This document shows, in pieces, positions 46,768-57,124 of a stretch of DNA of 64,000 nt. Below the pieces are notes generated by a model that did no database searches, was not told the origin of the DNA, and saw only the letters and a program-made list of their open reading frames with translations. The stretch is taken from the NCBI GenBank assembly GCA_963748095.1, contig CAVVIO010000002.1:40415-104414 (forward strand). The letters are read 5' to 3'. The translations under genes were made by a program, and so were the position numbers. How positions within the stretch are numbered: position 1 is the stretch's first letter; each line of letters begins with the position of its first letter. This stretch comes from CAVVIO01 sp963748095. GTDB lineage: Bacteria > Bacteroidota > Bacteroidia > Bacteroidales > UBA10428.

Positions 46768-46798
46768 TATTCCCGGATATTTTACTTTTCCGGGAATA
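46768..46798 (+). terminator. Hairpin after recA
   Basis: TATTCCCGGA / TCCGGGAATA, a perfect 10-bp stem with an 11-nt loop, 36 nt after the recA stop. The following TATAAAAAC is not a T tract, so it is a terminator-like or mRNA-protecting hairpin rather than a textbook terminator. Confidence 0.55.
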
Positions 46799-46927
46799 TA
46801 AAAACATGCATTGTTTTGTGAACTTTTTTGTTTCAGAAATGTAGATTAGGTAGACAGAAAGTCTGTTCAGAACTTAAATAGAATCAGGACTTTTTGTAAC
46901 TTAATGGTACATTAAAATAATAAACTG

Positions 46928-48349
46928 ATGAAACTGAAAAGCATAAATCCTTATAATAACGAAGTAATCTCCGAATTTAACGAGCTCACCGATGAAGAGA
47001 TTGAACAGGTGTTAGTTTCGTCGCGTAAGACTTTCAACTCCTGGAAAAATACCGGTTTTGATGAGCGTGCAAAATTAATGCGGAATGTAGCCACTCTGCT
47101 CAGGAAAGAAGCGCTGAAATATGCACGCACGATCACCATGGAAATGGGTAAGACAATAAAAGAAGCAAAGGCTGAGGTTGAAAAGTGTGCGTGGGTGTGT
47201 GAGTATTATGCCAACAATGCAAAAATGATGTTGCATCGCGAGGCAATAGCCACAGATGCCGACTTAAGTTATGTTCGTTACGACCCGATAGGCCCGGTCC
47301 TGGGAATAATGCCATGGAATTTCCCGTTCTGGCAGGTATTCCGTTTTGCCGCCCCAACAGTGATGGCCGGAAATACCGTATTGTTAAAACATGCGTCCAA
47401 CGTACAGAATTGCGCAAGGGACATTGAATTTATATTCAAAGAAGCAGGATTTCCGGAAGGTGTTTTTTCTAATCTGGTAATAAGCTCCTCCAAAGTAAAA
47501 CAGGTTATTGAAAATAATATCGTAAAAGCCATTACGCTTACAGGTAGTGATGCAGCCGGATCAAATGTAGCCGAATTGGCCGGCAGAAACATTAAAAAAA
47601 CAGTACTCGAACTCGGAGGCAGCAATGCATTCATCGTACTCGGGGATGCTGACCTCGGTGAAGCCGTAAAAACAGGGGTGCAGGCACGGATGATGAACGG
47701 CGGACAAAGCTGTATTGCCGCCAAACGTTTTATTCTGCTTGAAAGCATTGCGCAACCTTTTATCCGGTTATTACAATCTGCCGTTACAGCGCTGAAAACC
47801 GGTGACCCGGTTGAAGCAGAAACGGATATTGGTCCGCTGGCAACTATTCAGCAGGCCAAACTGCTCGAAGATCAGGTAAAACGTTCGGTGGCTGCCGGCG
47901 CAAAGATATTGACAGGTGGTAAACGTAAAGATGCATTCTTTGAACCAACCATTCTCACCGATGTTAAGCCCGGTATGCCTGTTTTCGAGGAAGAAGTATT
48001 CGGCCCGGTTGCACCCATAGTTGTAGTAAAAACTGAAGAAGAAGCCATTGAACTGGCCAATGCATCAAATTATGGGCTGGGGGCTACTGTATTTACCAAC
48101 AGTATCGAAAAAGCCGACTATTTTATAAACCGAATCGAAGATGGTTCTGTATTTATAAACGAACTGGTTAAATCGGATCCACGCCTGCCCTTTGGCGGTA
48201 CCAAGCGTTCAGGATACGGACGCGAACTGTCGTTGAACGGTATCAGGGAATTTGTAAATGTTAAAACTGTTTTTATGCGGCATTACGGTGAAATGAAACA
48301 GTCCAATGCAGAAAATAATACGGAAGTGGATATTAGCGTTGGTTCATAA
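46928..48349 (+). CDS. NAD(P)-dependent aldehyde dehydrogenase, succinate-semialdehyde type
   Basis: 473 residues. Catalytic Cys in NGGQSCIAAKRF, Glu in VLELGGSNAFIVL, the GSDAAGSNVAE cofactor loop and PEEEVFGPVAP-like FEEEVFGPVAPIV. The short N-terminus and the MPWNFPFWQVFRFAAPTV segment place it with the GabD-like succinate-semialdehyde dehydrogenases. It oxidises the semialdehyde to succinate. It stands alone after recA. Confidence 0.9.
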   Translation: MKLKSINPYNNEVISEFNELTDEEIEQVLVSSRKTFNSWKNTGFDERAKLMRNVATLLRKEALKYARTITMEMGKTIKEAKAEVEKCAWVCEYYANNAKMMLHREAIATDADLSYVRYDPIGPVLGIMPWNFPFWQVFRFAAPTVMAGNTVLLKHASNVQNCARDIEFIFKEAGFPEGVFSNLVISSSKVKQVIENNIVKAITLTGSDAAGSNVAELAGRNIKKTVLELGGSNAFIVLGDADLGEAVKTGVQARMMNGGQSCIAAKRFILLESIAQPFIRLLQSAVTALKTGDPVEAETDIGPLATIQQAKLLEDQVKRSVAAGAKILTGGKRKDAFFEPTILTDVKPGMPVFEEEVFGPVAPIVVVKTEEEAIELANASNYGLGATVFTNSIEKADYFINRIEDGSVFINELVKSDPRLPFGGTKRSGYGRELSLNGIREFVNVKTVFMRHYGEMKQSNAENNTEVDISVGS

Positions 48350-48578
48350 GCAAGACCTTAAAATGAACTAATATTTAATACAATATGTATGACCGGATAC
48401 AATACTAATCTTTGCCCGGAAATCATACTGAAAAAGAGTAGTTAAAGTAAAATCAGGTATTCATTAGAATTCTAAATATTTCCGAACATAAAAATTTTAT
48501 AAAAAGTTGAATTTCTTGTGATCCTCCCGTGACATTTAATGCGGAGCTTTGGCAGTATAAATTTAAAATTTGATTGCC

Positions 48579-49517
48579 ATGAAAACAAGAATGATTTTTT
48601 CAATTTTAGCGTTGATTGCCCTATTCGAATCATGTAAAAAGGATGAGAATACAAATCCAAGTCCCCTTAATCCCGATACAGCGGGAGATGTTATGGTGGA
48701 CCGGTTCAGCAGTACTGCGGCACATCTTTTCGTACGGACGGCAGATAATGGTTTTCCGGGTGCAGGCGAACCGGTTAATTTCGATATGATCCCGGCATTT
48801 CATACCATGGGATTAGGTCCGAACGGAGAAAAATCAGAATATTACAATTTTGATGTGCAAAGCACTACACCTGCCCCTATCTATGTATTATTCAAAGATG
48901 GTGAAAGCACTCCTGTACCGGACCAGTTAAACATTATAGGCGTAATTCCCGGTGATGCCGGTTACAACGACTTCTGGCAGGTAGTTAAAGTTACTGTTCC
49001 TGCTAATTATGTTGCAAATACTGTTACCAGTTATGCGGAGATCATCCAAAATGGATATACGTTAACTCCAACGACCATGGTCGTAAATTGTCCTGTTGTC
49101 CCTAAGGGATCGGTTGCAAGCAAACGATTCCTGTCGAGCGAAAGTGCTGAACTTACACGTGGATGGTACAACAGTAAGGTAGTGTATTATTTTAATTTCC
49201 TTGAAAAGGAACTAATGACTGTCAGTGGTAAAGTACCCACATCGGATATCTATGTCAGCTTTAATATCAATCCCGATCAACAGGGTGGCGGGCCTGCTTC
49301 AGGATTCAAGACAGAAGATGGTATGGCAACCGGACAAACACACAATGTTCCGGAAACACTGCCAACGGATGCGGCTTATTCTCCGCTATGGGACGTTCAG
49401 ATTTATGATAATGCAGATTTCGGTATGGTAAGTAATTTAACTACTGCCATGTCAACCAACATTTTGGCAAACGATGCGGTTATTGTTAATTGCCCGATCG
49501 TTTCGGTAACTCCATAA
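48579..49517 (+). CDS. Lipoprotein of unknown function
   Basis: About 312 residues from the ATG at 48579 (MKTRMIFSILALIALFESCK): a lipoprotein signal peptide with lipobox FESC and a KKDEN start typical of Bacteroidota surface lipoproteins. The mature protein is rich in Pro, Thr, Asn and Gly with strands such as APIYVLFKDGES and IYVSFNINPDQQGG. I recognise no catalytic motif. Two tandem similar parts, each ending in a VVNCPVV / IVNCPIV strand, suggest an internal duplication. Confidence 0.75.
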   Translation: MKTRMIFSILALIALFESCKKDENTNPSPLNPDTAGDVMVDRFSSTAAHLFVRTADNGFPGAGEPVNFDMIPAFHTMGLGPNGEKSEYYNFDVQSTTPAPIYVLFKDGESTPVPDQLNIIGVIPGDAGYNDFWQVVKVTVPANYVANTVTSYAEIIQNGYTLTPTTMVVNCPVVPKGSVASKRFLSSESAELTRGWYNSKVVYYFNFLEKELMTVSGKVPTSDIYVSFNINPDQQGGGPASGFKTEDGMATGQTHNVPETLPTDAAYSPLWDVQIYDNADFGMVSNLTTAMSTNILANDAVIVNCPIVSVTP

Positions 49518-49539
49518 ATGTTATATCTGGTTTAACTTA

Positions 49540-49592
49540 GGGAGATAAAGAGAAGCTTTCCGGATGGAGGAATTCCGGGACTTCTCTTTCCC
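49540..49592. terminator. Terminator-like hairpin after the lipoprotein gene
   Basis: AAAGAGAAG / CTTCTCTTT stem (9 bp) flanked by GGGAG and CCC and enclosing a second small TCCGG/CCGGA fold. Located 25 nt after the stop; the following T tract is weak. Confidence 0.6.
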
Positions 49593-49683
49593 AATCGTTA
49601 AAAAAACAGCTTTTTATAACACAAAAACCAGAATTCAGCTGTTAATATAAAGATGAAGTAATTAATTCAAGCATTCTGAAAAA

Positions 49684-50625
49684 ATGAAAAACATTATTTT
49701 CTTAACCAGTTTAATACTCACATGTGTAAGTGGTTGTACGCAGCAAACACAACCCAAACTGGACACAACTCAATTCCGCAAACTTACTCCCGATGAAGCA
49801 AGAGTAATTGTATATAAAGGTACTGAAGCTCCTTTCAGCGGTAAATACAATGATTTTTATAAAAAAGGAATTTATGTGTGTAAACGTTGCGGGGCTCCTT
49901 TGTACCTTTCGTCTGATAAGTTCAAATCGGAATGCGGATGGCCCAGTTTTGACGATGCCATACCGGGAGCAGTGAAAAGAATACCCGATCCTGACGGCAT
50001 GCGTACGGAAATAGTCTGCAGCAGATGCGGAGCTCACCTGGGACATGTTTTCACGGGAGAAGGATTTACGGCAAAAAATACACGTTACTGTGTGAATTCC
50101 ATTTCAATGGATTTTATTCCTGCGAAAGCAGTAATGGAAAATAAAACCGATACCGCCATTTTTGCGGGTGGTTGTTTCTGGGGTGTGGAATATTACATGC
50201 AACAGGCTCCGGGCGTTATATCAACTGAAGTAGGATACATTGGAGGTCACATCAAAAATCCCACTTATGAAGAAGTATGCAGCCATACTACGGGTTTTGC
50301 AGAATCAGTACGAATCATTTTTGATCCTTCGAAAACCTCCTATGAAAAATTAGCGCGATTGTTTTTTGATATTCACGATCCTACACAGGTAAACCGGCAA
50401 GGCCCGGATGTAGGTGATCAATATCGTTCTGAAATATTCTACCTGAATCCGAATCAGAAAATGACTGCCGAAAAACTGATCGGTTTGTTAAAAGAGAAAG
50501 GCTATAAGGTTGCTACGAAAGTAAAACCGGCAACTGAGTTCTGGAAAGCGGAAAAATATCATCAGGATTATTATAAGAAAAAAGGAGGAACACCTTATTG
50601 TCATTTCTTTGTAAAAAGACTTTAA
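49684..50625 (+). CDS. msrBA: Exported methionine sulfoxide reductase, MsrB-MsrA fusion
   Basis: 313 residues. Lipoprotein-like signal MKNIIFLTSLILTCVSGCTQ. Domain order is MsrB first (ICKRCGAPLYLSSDKF-type zinc site at VCKRCG and VCSRCGAHLGHVF, catalytic RYCVNSISMDF), then MsrA (IFAGGCFWGVEYYMQQAPGV with the catalytic Cys, and SEIFYLNPNQ). It reduces both R and S methionine sulfoxides in exported proteins. MsrB-then-MsrA is less common than the reverse order. Presumably a periplasmic or outer-membrane-linked repair enzyme. Confidence 0.93.
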   Translation: MKNIIFLTSLILTCVSGCTQQTQPKLDTTQFRKLTPDEARVIVYKGTEAPFSGKYNDFYKKGIYVCKRCGAPLYLSSDKFKSECGWPSFDDAIPGAVKRIPDPDGMRTEIVCSRCGAHLGHVFTGEGFTAKNTRYCVNSISMDFIPAKAVMENKTDTAIFAGGCFWGVEYYMQQAPGVISTEVGYIGGHIKNPTYEEVCSHTTGFAESVRIIFDPSKTSYEKLARLFFDIHDPTQVNRQGPDVGDQYRSEIFYLNPNQKMTAEKLIGLLKEKGYKVATKVKPATEFWKAEKYHQDYYKKKGGTPYCHFFVKRL

Positions 50626-50708
50626 GTGCAAAGAGTGCCTAAAGTTTGGAGTGCCTAAAGTTATAAAACTCTAAGTAATCTAAGTATTCCAAACTTCAAG
50701 TACTTAAA

Positions 50709-52773
50709 TTACTCCCTTAACTTTTGCTGATAATATTTATATAATTCTGACTGAGAGCGGTATTTTTCGTCCGGTTCGGCGACAATGTATTGATTTTCCT
50801 GTTCTGCGTCAATGATCCTTGCTTTCACATTATCTTTCAACTGAATGTTGATCATATCTTTCAGTTCTTTTTGAATAGTTTTGTCAAATACCGGACAGGC
50901 AACTTCAATACGCCGGTCAAGATTTCGTGTCATCCAGTCGGCCGACGAAATAAAATAAAGTTCATCGCCTCCGTTACAAAAAATTATTACTCGTGAATGC
51001 TCCAGGTACTTATCTACAATGCTGATTGCCCTGATATTTTCACTCATTCCGGGAATTCCCTGGCAATAACGAACATACTCCCCTGACAATCAGAGTAATT
51101 TTAACGCCTGCATTATTTGCCTGGTATAGCTTGTAAATAATCTCTTTGTCGACCAGACTATTGATCTTAAGAATAAGATATGCTTCCTTTCCGGCTTTCA
51201 CGTTTTTTATTTCCTGATCGATAAGACTGTACATTTTTCTGCGCATGTAGAGCGGTGAAGCTATCAGGTTGCGGTAAACATAGTTTTTGTAGGTGTTTGA
51301 AAAGAAATCAAACATTTTATGTACCTCATTGGTAATCCGCTTATCAGAAGTGAACAGGATCAGATCGGAATATACTTCTGCATTCCCTTCGTGAAAATTA
51401 CCGGTACTTACACAGGCATAATTTACTTTTTTACGGTCTTCCACCCTGGTAATACAAAGTAATTTTGCATGAACTTTTAATCCGGGGATCCCAAAATGTA
51501 CATTTGCCCCCACTTCTTCAAGACGTTTCGACCAGTAAATATTGGCTTCTTCATCGAAGCGTGCCTGCAATTCAATCACTACTTTCACCTTTTTGCCATT
51601 CCTGCTGGCATTCATCAGGGCATTGATTACTTTGGAATTTCTGGCAACACGGTACAGGGTAATAGATATCTCTGTAACTTTCGGGTCGATGGCAGCTTCC
51701 TGCAATAAACTGATAAATATGTTGAAATCCTGATAAGGCGGATGTAACATGAAATCCTCACTTGCCATCAGACCGATTATACTTTTATGATATTTTACCA
51801 GCTTGTGACGAAGAGGAATATCTTTTTTATATATCAATTGATCGTTTCCAATATTGGGAAATTTCATGAAATCCTTGAAATTGTGATACCTTCCGCCTGG
51901 AATCAGATTACTTTCATCATTGAGTTTAATTTTTTCAATAATATAGTCCAGCAGATCTTTGGCAATGGAATTATCGAAAACAAACCTGACAGGTTGCCCT
52001 GTTTTCCGGCCGGAAACTCCTTTTGATATTTTTTCAAGAAAACTTTGAGAAAGGTCGTTATCAACATCCAGCTCGGCATCACGGGTAAGTTTTATTGTCC
52101 AGGCCTCAAATGCATCAAAATGAAAAATGGCGAAAACCTCATCCAGTGAGTAACGAATTACATCTTCCAGTAATATCAGGAATCTACGGTCGCTTTCCGA
52201 TGGAAGTTCGATAAAGCGGGGTAACACATCAGTAGGGATCTCAATAATTGCATATTCTGTAGGTACCGCTTTGTTACTGCCGGTAAGTTTGGTGGCCAGG
52301 TAAATCGACTTGTCTTTCAGGTAAGGAAACCTATCTACATTATGAAGCATGATGGGAGAAAGAACAGGCAATACTTCATCCTTGAAATATTGTTTCACGT
52401 ACATTGCCTGTAACGGATTAAGTTCCATCTCATTAATGAGGAAAATCTCGTGTTTTTCAAGCTCCCCTAATACCTGGTGGTAGGTTGTTTCAAATTTATT
52501 TTGTAACCGGATTACTTTCGATTGTATCTGGTTCATTACCCTCCGCGGCTTCTCTCCTTCCACTCTTTTTGTACCAATCTGGATGTCAATCATACGTTTT
52601 ATAGTCGCCACCCGTACTTTAAAAAATTCATCCAGGTTATTAGAGAAAATACCCATGAAATGCAAGCGTTCGATCAAAGGCACACTTTTATCCTGTGCTT
52701 CCTGCAGAACCCTGTCATTGAAAGAGAGCCAGCTTAATTCACGATTTAATATTTTTTTCTGATGTTTTGTCAT
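50709..52773 (-). CDS. ppk1: Polyphosphate kinase 1 (frame disrupted near the C-terminus)
   Basis: The 5' frame (52773 to about 51060) has the N-terminal NRELSWLSFNDRVLQEAQD, the head domain, and the first catalytic histidine region in GLKVHAKLLCI. It ends at LIVRGVCSLLPG. The 3' frame (51059-50709) continues GIPGMSENIRAISIVDKYLE and HSRVIIFCNGGD, the second HKD-like histidine region. Deleting one base in the CCC run at 51058-51060 joins CSLLPG to IPGMSEN. Joined length about 687 residues, normal for PPK1. Makes polyphosphate from ATP. The break is a homopolymer indel, probably an error. Confidence 0.9.
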
Positions 52774-52819
52774 ACTTTGTATCCCCGGTGAATAACTGAT
52801 TTTTAATTCATCCCGTTAA

Positions 52820-53320
52820 TTATTGCTTAGCCGGAAAATCAAAATTTTCCGTTTTTACATTTTCTTTACTGATATCCTGCCACGAAGCTGCATCAAAAGT
52901 AATTGTAACAACACCTGTAGTAGGAATATTTGCTATTGGATTTGAGACAAACAGATTGGCAAAGTTAGTAAATACCGGATTATGACCCACCAACATCACT
53001 GAATTTACTTCATCGGGAATATGTTTTAACAAATCGAGCAATCTTTCTTCCCCGGTTTCATATAATTTAACTTCGATACTTAAATTTCCGAACGGCAACT
53101 CGAAAACCCGTGCGAATATAATGGCAGTATGAAGCGCCCTGTTAGCCGGACTGGTGAGTATGAGCTTTGGCAAAGAATTTCTTATCTTCAACCTCCGGGC
53201 CATTTCATAAGCATTTTTTATACCCCTTAGCTTCAAAGGCCGGTCGATGTCTGATAAACTGTCATAATCCCAGCTCGACTTTGCATGTCTTACAATCAGT
53301 ACTGTTCTTTTATTTTTCAT
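52820..53320 (-). CDS. SixA-like histidine phosphatase
   Basis: 166 residues. The phosphohistidine signature is VLIVRHAKSSWDYDSL, LILTSPANRALHTA is the second site, and VMLVGHNPVFTNFAN provides the second His. The short, minimal domain is the SixA type. It removes phosphate from histidines or small molecules. It lies between ppk1 and phoH on the same strand with 38-46-nt gaps and is likely co-transcribed. Confidence 0.9.
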   Translation of the reverse strand: MKNKRTVLIVRHAKSSWDYDSLSDIDRPLKLRGIKNAYEMARRLKIRNSLPKLILTSPANRALHTAIIFARVFELPFGNLSIEVKLYETGEERLLDLLKHIPDEVNSVMLVGHNPVFTNFANLFVSNPIANIPTTGVVTITFDAASWQDISKENVKTENFDFPAKQ

Positions 53321-53358
53321 CTTTACATTAGAGAAAAGTTAATTTAATATTTTTTTCA

Positions 53359-54687
53359 TTATAATAAATTACTTGCCAGATCTGCCAGGTAACTTCTTTC
53401 TCCCTTGATTAAATTTACATGGGTAAATATATCCTGACCCATCATTTTATCTGTAAGGTAGCTCAATCCATTTGAAGTCCGGTCGAGATAAGGCGAATCT
53501 ATTTGTTCTATATCGCCCGTAAATACCATTTTGGTACCTTCACCGGCCCTGGTGATAATTGTCTTTACCTCATGAGGAGTGAGGTTCTGGGCTTCATCCA
53601 CAATGAAAAAAACATTCGACAAGCTACGTCCCCTGATATATGCCAGCGGGGTAATAATGAGTTTTTCATTGTTCAGCATTTCCTCAATTTTCATATACTC
53701 TTTACTCGTAGCTGCAAATTTATTCTTTATTACCGTTAAATTATCAAAAAGCGGCTGCATATAAGGGCCTATTTTTTCTTTCACATCTCCAGGTAAAAAA
53801 CCGATATCGCGATTTGCCAGGGGAACAATGGGACGGGCAAGAAAAATCTGTGTATATTTCTGACGCTGATGTATGGCAGCAGCAAGGGCTAACAATGTTT
53901 TTCCTGTACCAGCCTTGCCAGTGAGGGATACCAGTTGAGTTTCAGTACGCAACAATGCATCGAGGGCAAAGGTTTGTTCCGCGTTCCGGGGGTCAATACC
54001 ATATGTTTTTTGTTTCAGTACCCTGTCAAGTAGTTTGTTTGTTGCATCATAATGCGCCAGGGCGCTGGAAGAACTGCCTTTTAAAATGTAGTACTGATTA
54101 GGTGTGGGAACCGGTGAAATTTTGATCTCATCCGCCTGTATCCCTTCGGAATTCTCATACAATTTGGATATCAGCTTATCGTCAATTCCTTCCAATGTGC
54201 TGATTCGCTTGTATATTTCTTCAATATTTTCGACCTTGTCGTTTTCATAATCCTGGGAGAGAACACCAATCGACTTGGCCTTTATACGGAGGTTGATATC
54301 CTTGGTGATCAGAACGACTGTTTTACCGGAATTATTCTGGTTGATATACTCGGCTATAGAAAGTATTCTGTGGTCGGGAGTATTTTCCGGGAATGAATCC
54401 TGCATCTGTTTCGAAAAGGGTTTCCCGGTTTCTATAGACAGTTTACCCTTGCCTTTACCCAGAGAAATTCCGCCATTAAACAGATGATCTCCTGTTAATT
54501 TATCGAGTTCACGTGTGAACTCACGTGCATGAAAATTGATCAGATCATTCCCTTTTTTAAACTTATCCAGTTCCTCCAGCACCGTGATCGGGATCACCAC
54601 ATCGTTTTCCTGAAAATTGTAAATTGACTGATAATCATGTAAAAGAACATTGGTATCGATCACAAAAATTTTTCTCTCTCTAGCCAT
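53359..54687 (-). CDS. PhoH-family protein with N-terminal PIN domain
   Basis: 442 residues. The N-terminal PIN nuclease domain has FVIDTNVLLHDYQSI and ITVLEELDKFKKG with its acidic residues (VLITKDINLRIKAK). The PhoH ATPase follows with LTGKAGTGKTLLALAAA (Walker A at about 256-263), IFLARPIVP and FFIVDEAQNLTP (Walker B). This is the YlaK/PhoH2-like architecture, a likely RNA helicase or nuclease. It is the first gene of the leftward phoH-sixA-ppk1 run. Confidence 0.92.
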   Translation of the reverse strand: MARERKIFVIDTNVLLHDYQSIYNFQENDVVIPITVLEELDKFKKGNDLINFHAREFTRELDKLTGDHLFNGGISLGKGKGKLSIETGKPFSKQMQDSFPENTPDHRILSIAEYINQNNSGKTVVLITKDINLRIKAKSIGVLSQDYENDKVENIEEIYKRISTLEGIDDKLISKLYENSEGIQADEIKISPVPTPNQYYILKGSSSSALAHYDATNKLLDRVLKQKTYGIDPRNAEQTFALDALLRTETQLVSLTGKAGTGKTLLALAAAIHQRQKYTQIFLARPIVPLANRDIGFLPGDVKEKIGPYMQPLFDNLTVIKNKFAATSKEYMKIEEMLNNEKLIITPLAYIRGRSLSNVFFIVDEAQNLTPHEVKTIITRAGEGTKMVFTGDIEQIDSPYLDRTSNGLSYLTDKMMGQDIFTHVNLIKGERSYLADLASNLL

Positions 54688-54777
54688 ACTTCAGAAGTAA
54701 AATTCTTAACGCTTTAAAATTAATAAAATTTATTGTTTTAATTTTACCGGCCCTTTGTACTTATAAACAAATATAAA

Positions 54778-55287
54778 ATGGAAATTCTGGAAGGATTATT
54801 GACACGCAGAAGCATACGCCGGTATAAGAAACTGGACATTAGCGATTCTCAACTTGAATTGTTAATTAAAGCGGGTATGCATGCTCCTTCGGCTGTTAAT
54901 AAACAACCCTGGCACTTTATTATTTTCAGGGATAAAAAGACCATTGATCGCATCACCGGATTTCATCAGAATGCTGCCATGCTGAAGGATGCTTCGGCTG
55001 CCATACTGATTTGCTGGGATGAAAAACTTCAGCATGACGAAGGCTACGGACCGGTAGATTGTTCGGCAGCTACTCAAAATATCCTTCTGGCAGCACACGG
55101 TTCGGGAATGGGTGCCGTATGGGTCGGGATTTATCCCCGCGAACAACGAATGCAGGCTGTTCATGAATTATTTCAACTTCCTGAAAACATTCAGCCTTTT
55201 TCAATTATTTCCGTAGGCTTCCCCGATGAGGAAAAAAAGCAACCCGACCGGTTTAAACAGGAACGTATTCATTATGAAACCTGGTAA
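54778..55287 (+). CDS. Nitroreductase-family protein (short form)
   Basis: 169 residues. TRRSIRRYKKLDISDSQLE, AGMHAPSAVNKQPWHFIIF and the central VDCSAATQNILLAAHGSGMG with GAVWVGIYPRE are the FMN-binding signatures. This small branch is common in anaerobes and often annotated as an NAD(P)H oxidoreductase; the substrate is unknown. It ends 9 nt before folC and is probably co-transcribed with it. Confidence 0.9.
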   Translation: MEILEGLLTRRSIRRYKKLDISDSQLELLIKAGMHAPSAVNKQPWHFIIFRDKKTIDRITGFHQNAAMLKDASAAILICWDEKLQHDEGYGPVDCSAATQNILLAAHGSGMGAVWVGIYPREQRMQAVHELFQLPENIQPFSIISVGFPDEEKKQPDRFKQERIHYETW

Positions 55288-55296
55288 AAGAAAATA

Positions 55297-56622
55297 ATGA
55301 ATTACCAGCAAACCATTGATTACCTGTTTAGTCAGCTTCCCATGTACCAACGCACAGGGACTGCTGCCTATAAGGCTGATTTGAATAACAGCCTCCAGCT
55401 CGACCGGTATTTTAATTATCCGCACCGCAACTTTAAAACCATACATGTAGCAGGTACCAATGGGAAAGGCTCTGTCAGTCACATGCTGGCATCGGTGTTG
55501 CAACATGCCGGGTATACAGTGGGATTACATACTTCGCCCCACATGTTCGATTTTCGTGAACGGATAAAAATAAACGGACAGGTAATCCCTGAAATTACAG
55601 GTAACCGAATTCGTTGAAAAACACCGGGCTTTTTTCGAACAGTTGCAACCTTCCTTTTTCGAGATGTCGGTATTCATGGCTTTCGATTATTTTGCAAGTA
55701 TGCATGTCGACATTGCTATCGTAGAAGTTGGCCTTGGCGGACGACTCGACTCAACCAATGTAATCACTCCGTTATTATCGGTAATTACGAATATCGGCAT
55801 GGACCATACGGAATTTCTCGGAAATACCCTGGAAAGCATTGCCGGCGAAAAAGCAGGCATCGTTAAAGAAAAGATACCTGTAATTATTGGAGAGAGCCAG
55901 AAAGCAACCAGGGATGTCTTTACACAAACAGCCAGTCAAAAAGAGGCCCCTATTTATTTTGCTGATGAAAAATATGCGATTGATTACAGCCTGTTATCTT
56001 CTGACGGCTTGTATCAGTTGTTTAACATCCGGCAGGAAGACCTGACAGTATATCCTGAATTAGAGACCGATCTGTTGGGCGCTTATCAGAAGAAGAACAT
56101 CATCACCACCCTGATGGCTATTGACATTTTGAAAGAACAGGGTTTTAACCTCATCCTGCCGGCTATAAGAAAGGGATTGAAAAATGTAACGAAGACTACC
56201 GGGTTAATGGGCCGCTGGCAGGTTGCGGGTCATAATCCGCTGACAATATGTGATAATGCACATAATGCAGAGGGAATTACCGAGGTGGTTCAACAGATAG
56301 CCAACACTGCTTATCGCAAACTGCATTTCGTTGTTGGGGTAGTTAAAGAAAAAAAATTAGATAATATTTTGAAAGTTATTACCAGCAGAAGCGACCTATT
56401 ATTTCACAAAAGCCTCAGTTCCAAGAGCATTGAATGAACATACCACTGATGGAGAAAGCAAAGGACTTCAACCTGCACGGGAATGCATATATCAATGTGG
56501 AAGAAGCTTATCGGACTGCCCGGCAAAACGCTCACGAGCAGGATTTTATTTTTATCGGAGGCAGTACTTTTGTAGTTGCTGATTTTTTAAGATATAAAAA
56601 AGATCAAAATATTTTTGAATAA
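55297..56622 (+). CDS. folC: Folylpolyglutamate/dihydrofolate synthase, with three frame disruptions
   Basis: Three pieces form one protein of about 440 residues. Piece 1: P-loop HVAGTNGKGSVSHMLASVLQ and TSPHMFDFRERIKING. Piece 2: FEMSVFMAFDYFASMHVDIA, EVGLGGRLDSTNVI, ITNIGMDHTEFLG and ICDNAHNAEG. Piece 3: YINVEEAYRTARQNA and FIGGSTFVVADFL. The first break at 55592-55594 is fixed by removing one A (PE then LQVTEF). Two more lie at about 56385-56395 and 56440-56448, between which the reading EATYYFTKASVPRALNEHT appears in the third frame. FolC is normally essential, so sequencing errors are far likelier than loss. Confidence 0.88.
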
Positions 56623-56643
56623 AAAAAAAGACGCTTATATTTG
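56614..56643 (+). promoter_or_regulatory. Promoter of tRNA-Val
   Basis: TTTG at 56614-56617 and TATATTTG at 56636-56643 are 18 nt apart, an almost perfect Bacteroidota -33/-7 pair (TTTG, N19, TAnnTTTG). The tRNA starts 41 nt after the -7 box. The -33 box lies inside the last codons of folC. Confidence 0.72.
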
Positions 56644-56684
56644 CACTCGCCTTTTCGGAGAGGTACAAAGTTCTTAAAATATTG

Positions 56685-56759
56685 GGGCGCTTAGCTCAGC
56701 TGGTTCAGAGCATCTGCCTTACAAGCAGAGGGTCACTGGTTCGAATCCAGTAGTGCCCA
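56685..56759 (+). tRNA. tRNA-Val (anticodon TAC)
   Basis: 75 nt with an acceptor stem GGGCGCT / AGTGCCC (one G-T pair), D-arm TTAGCTCAGCTGGTTCAGAG, anticodon loop CTTACAA with TAC at its centre, and T-arm CTGGTTCGAATCCAG. The 3' CCA is not encoded (the sequence continues AC-AAGC after the discriminator A). No variable-arm extension. Reads GUA/GUG valine codons. Confidence 0.97.
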
Positions 56760-57124
56760 CAAGCATTTCAGAAATATTAAATTTTTACGGTTCAATTTTG
56801 GTTTAACTTTTTTACCAAAATTGAACTTTTTTTTCTCCGGGTTCACTATTCTTTCCTGATCCGGAATTTTCTTTACAATGAGTTTCCATAGTAAAGATTT
56901 TTCTTTCCTATTGTTTCTATCACTCTTAAAGATTTCTGACAATTAAGTTACAAACATCTTTTCAACCGAATTTCCAAATTTATCCTATTGATAAATGACA
57001 GTTTAGAAAAAAAGAGATAATATTTATTATCTCCAAAAAATTGTGGATCAGATTCTTAGTTTGTATTTCCTAAACTTTTAAATTAACTTTGTCACTGATA
57101 TTTTTTCTTTCAAATTCATTCGCA
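56760..57124. other. Gene-free region beside tRNA-Val
   Basis: 365 nt. A minus-strand ORF here that ends with the residues LLDSNQ is an artefact read from the tRNA T-arm. I see AT-rich sequence and no duplicated tRNA 3' end that would mark an attachment site within the window. Confidence 0.5.

Noticed and set aside
56733..56942. Minus-strand ORF of 69 residues ending LLDSNQ
   Set aside because: Its C-terminal residues derive from the reverse complement of the tRNA-Val T-arm; a familiar artefact, no supporting signals.
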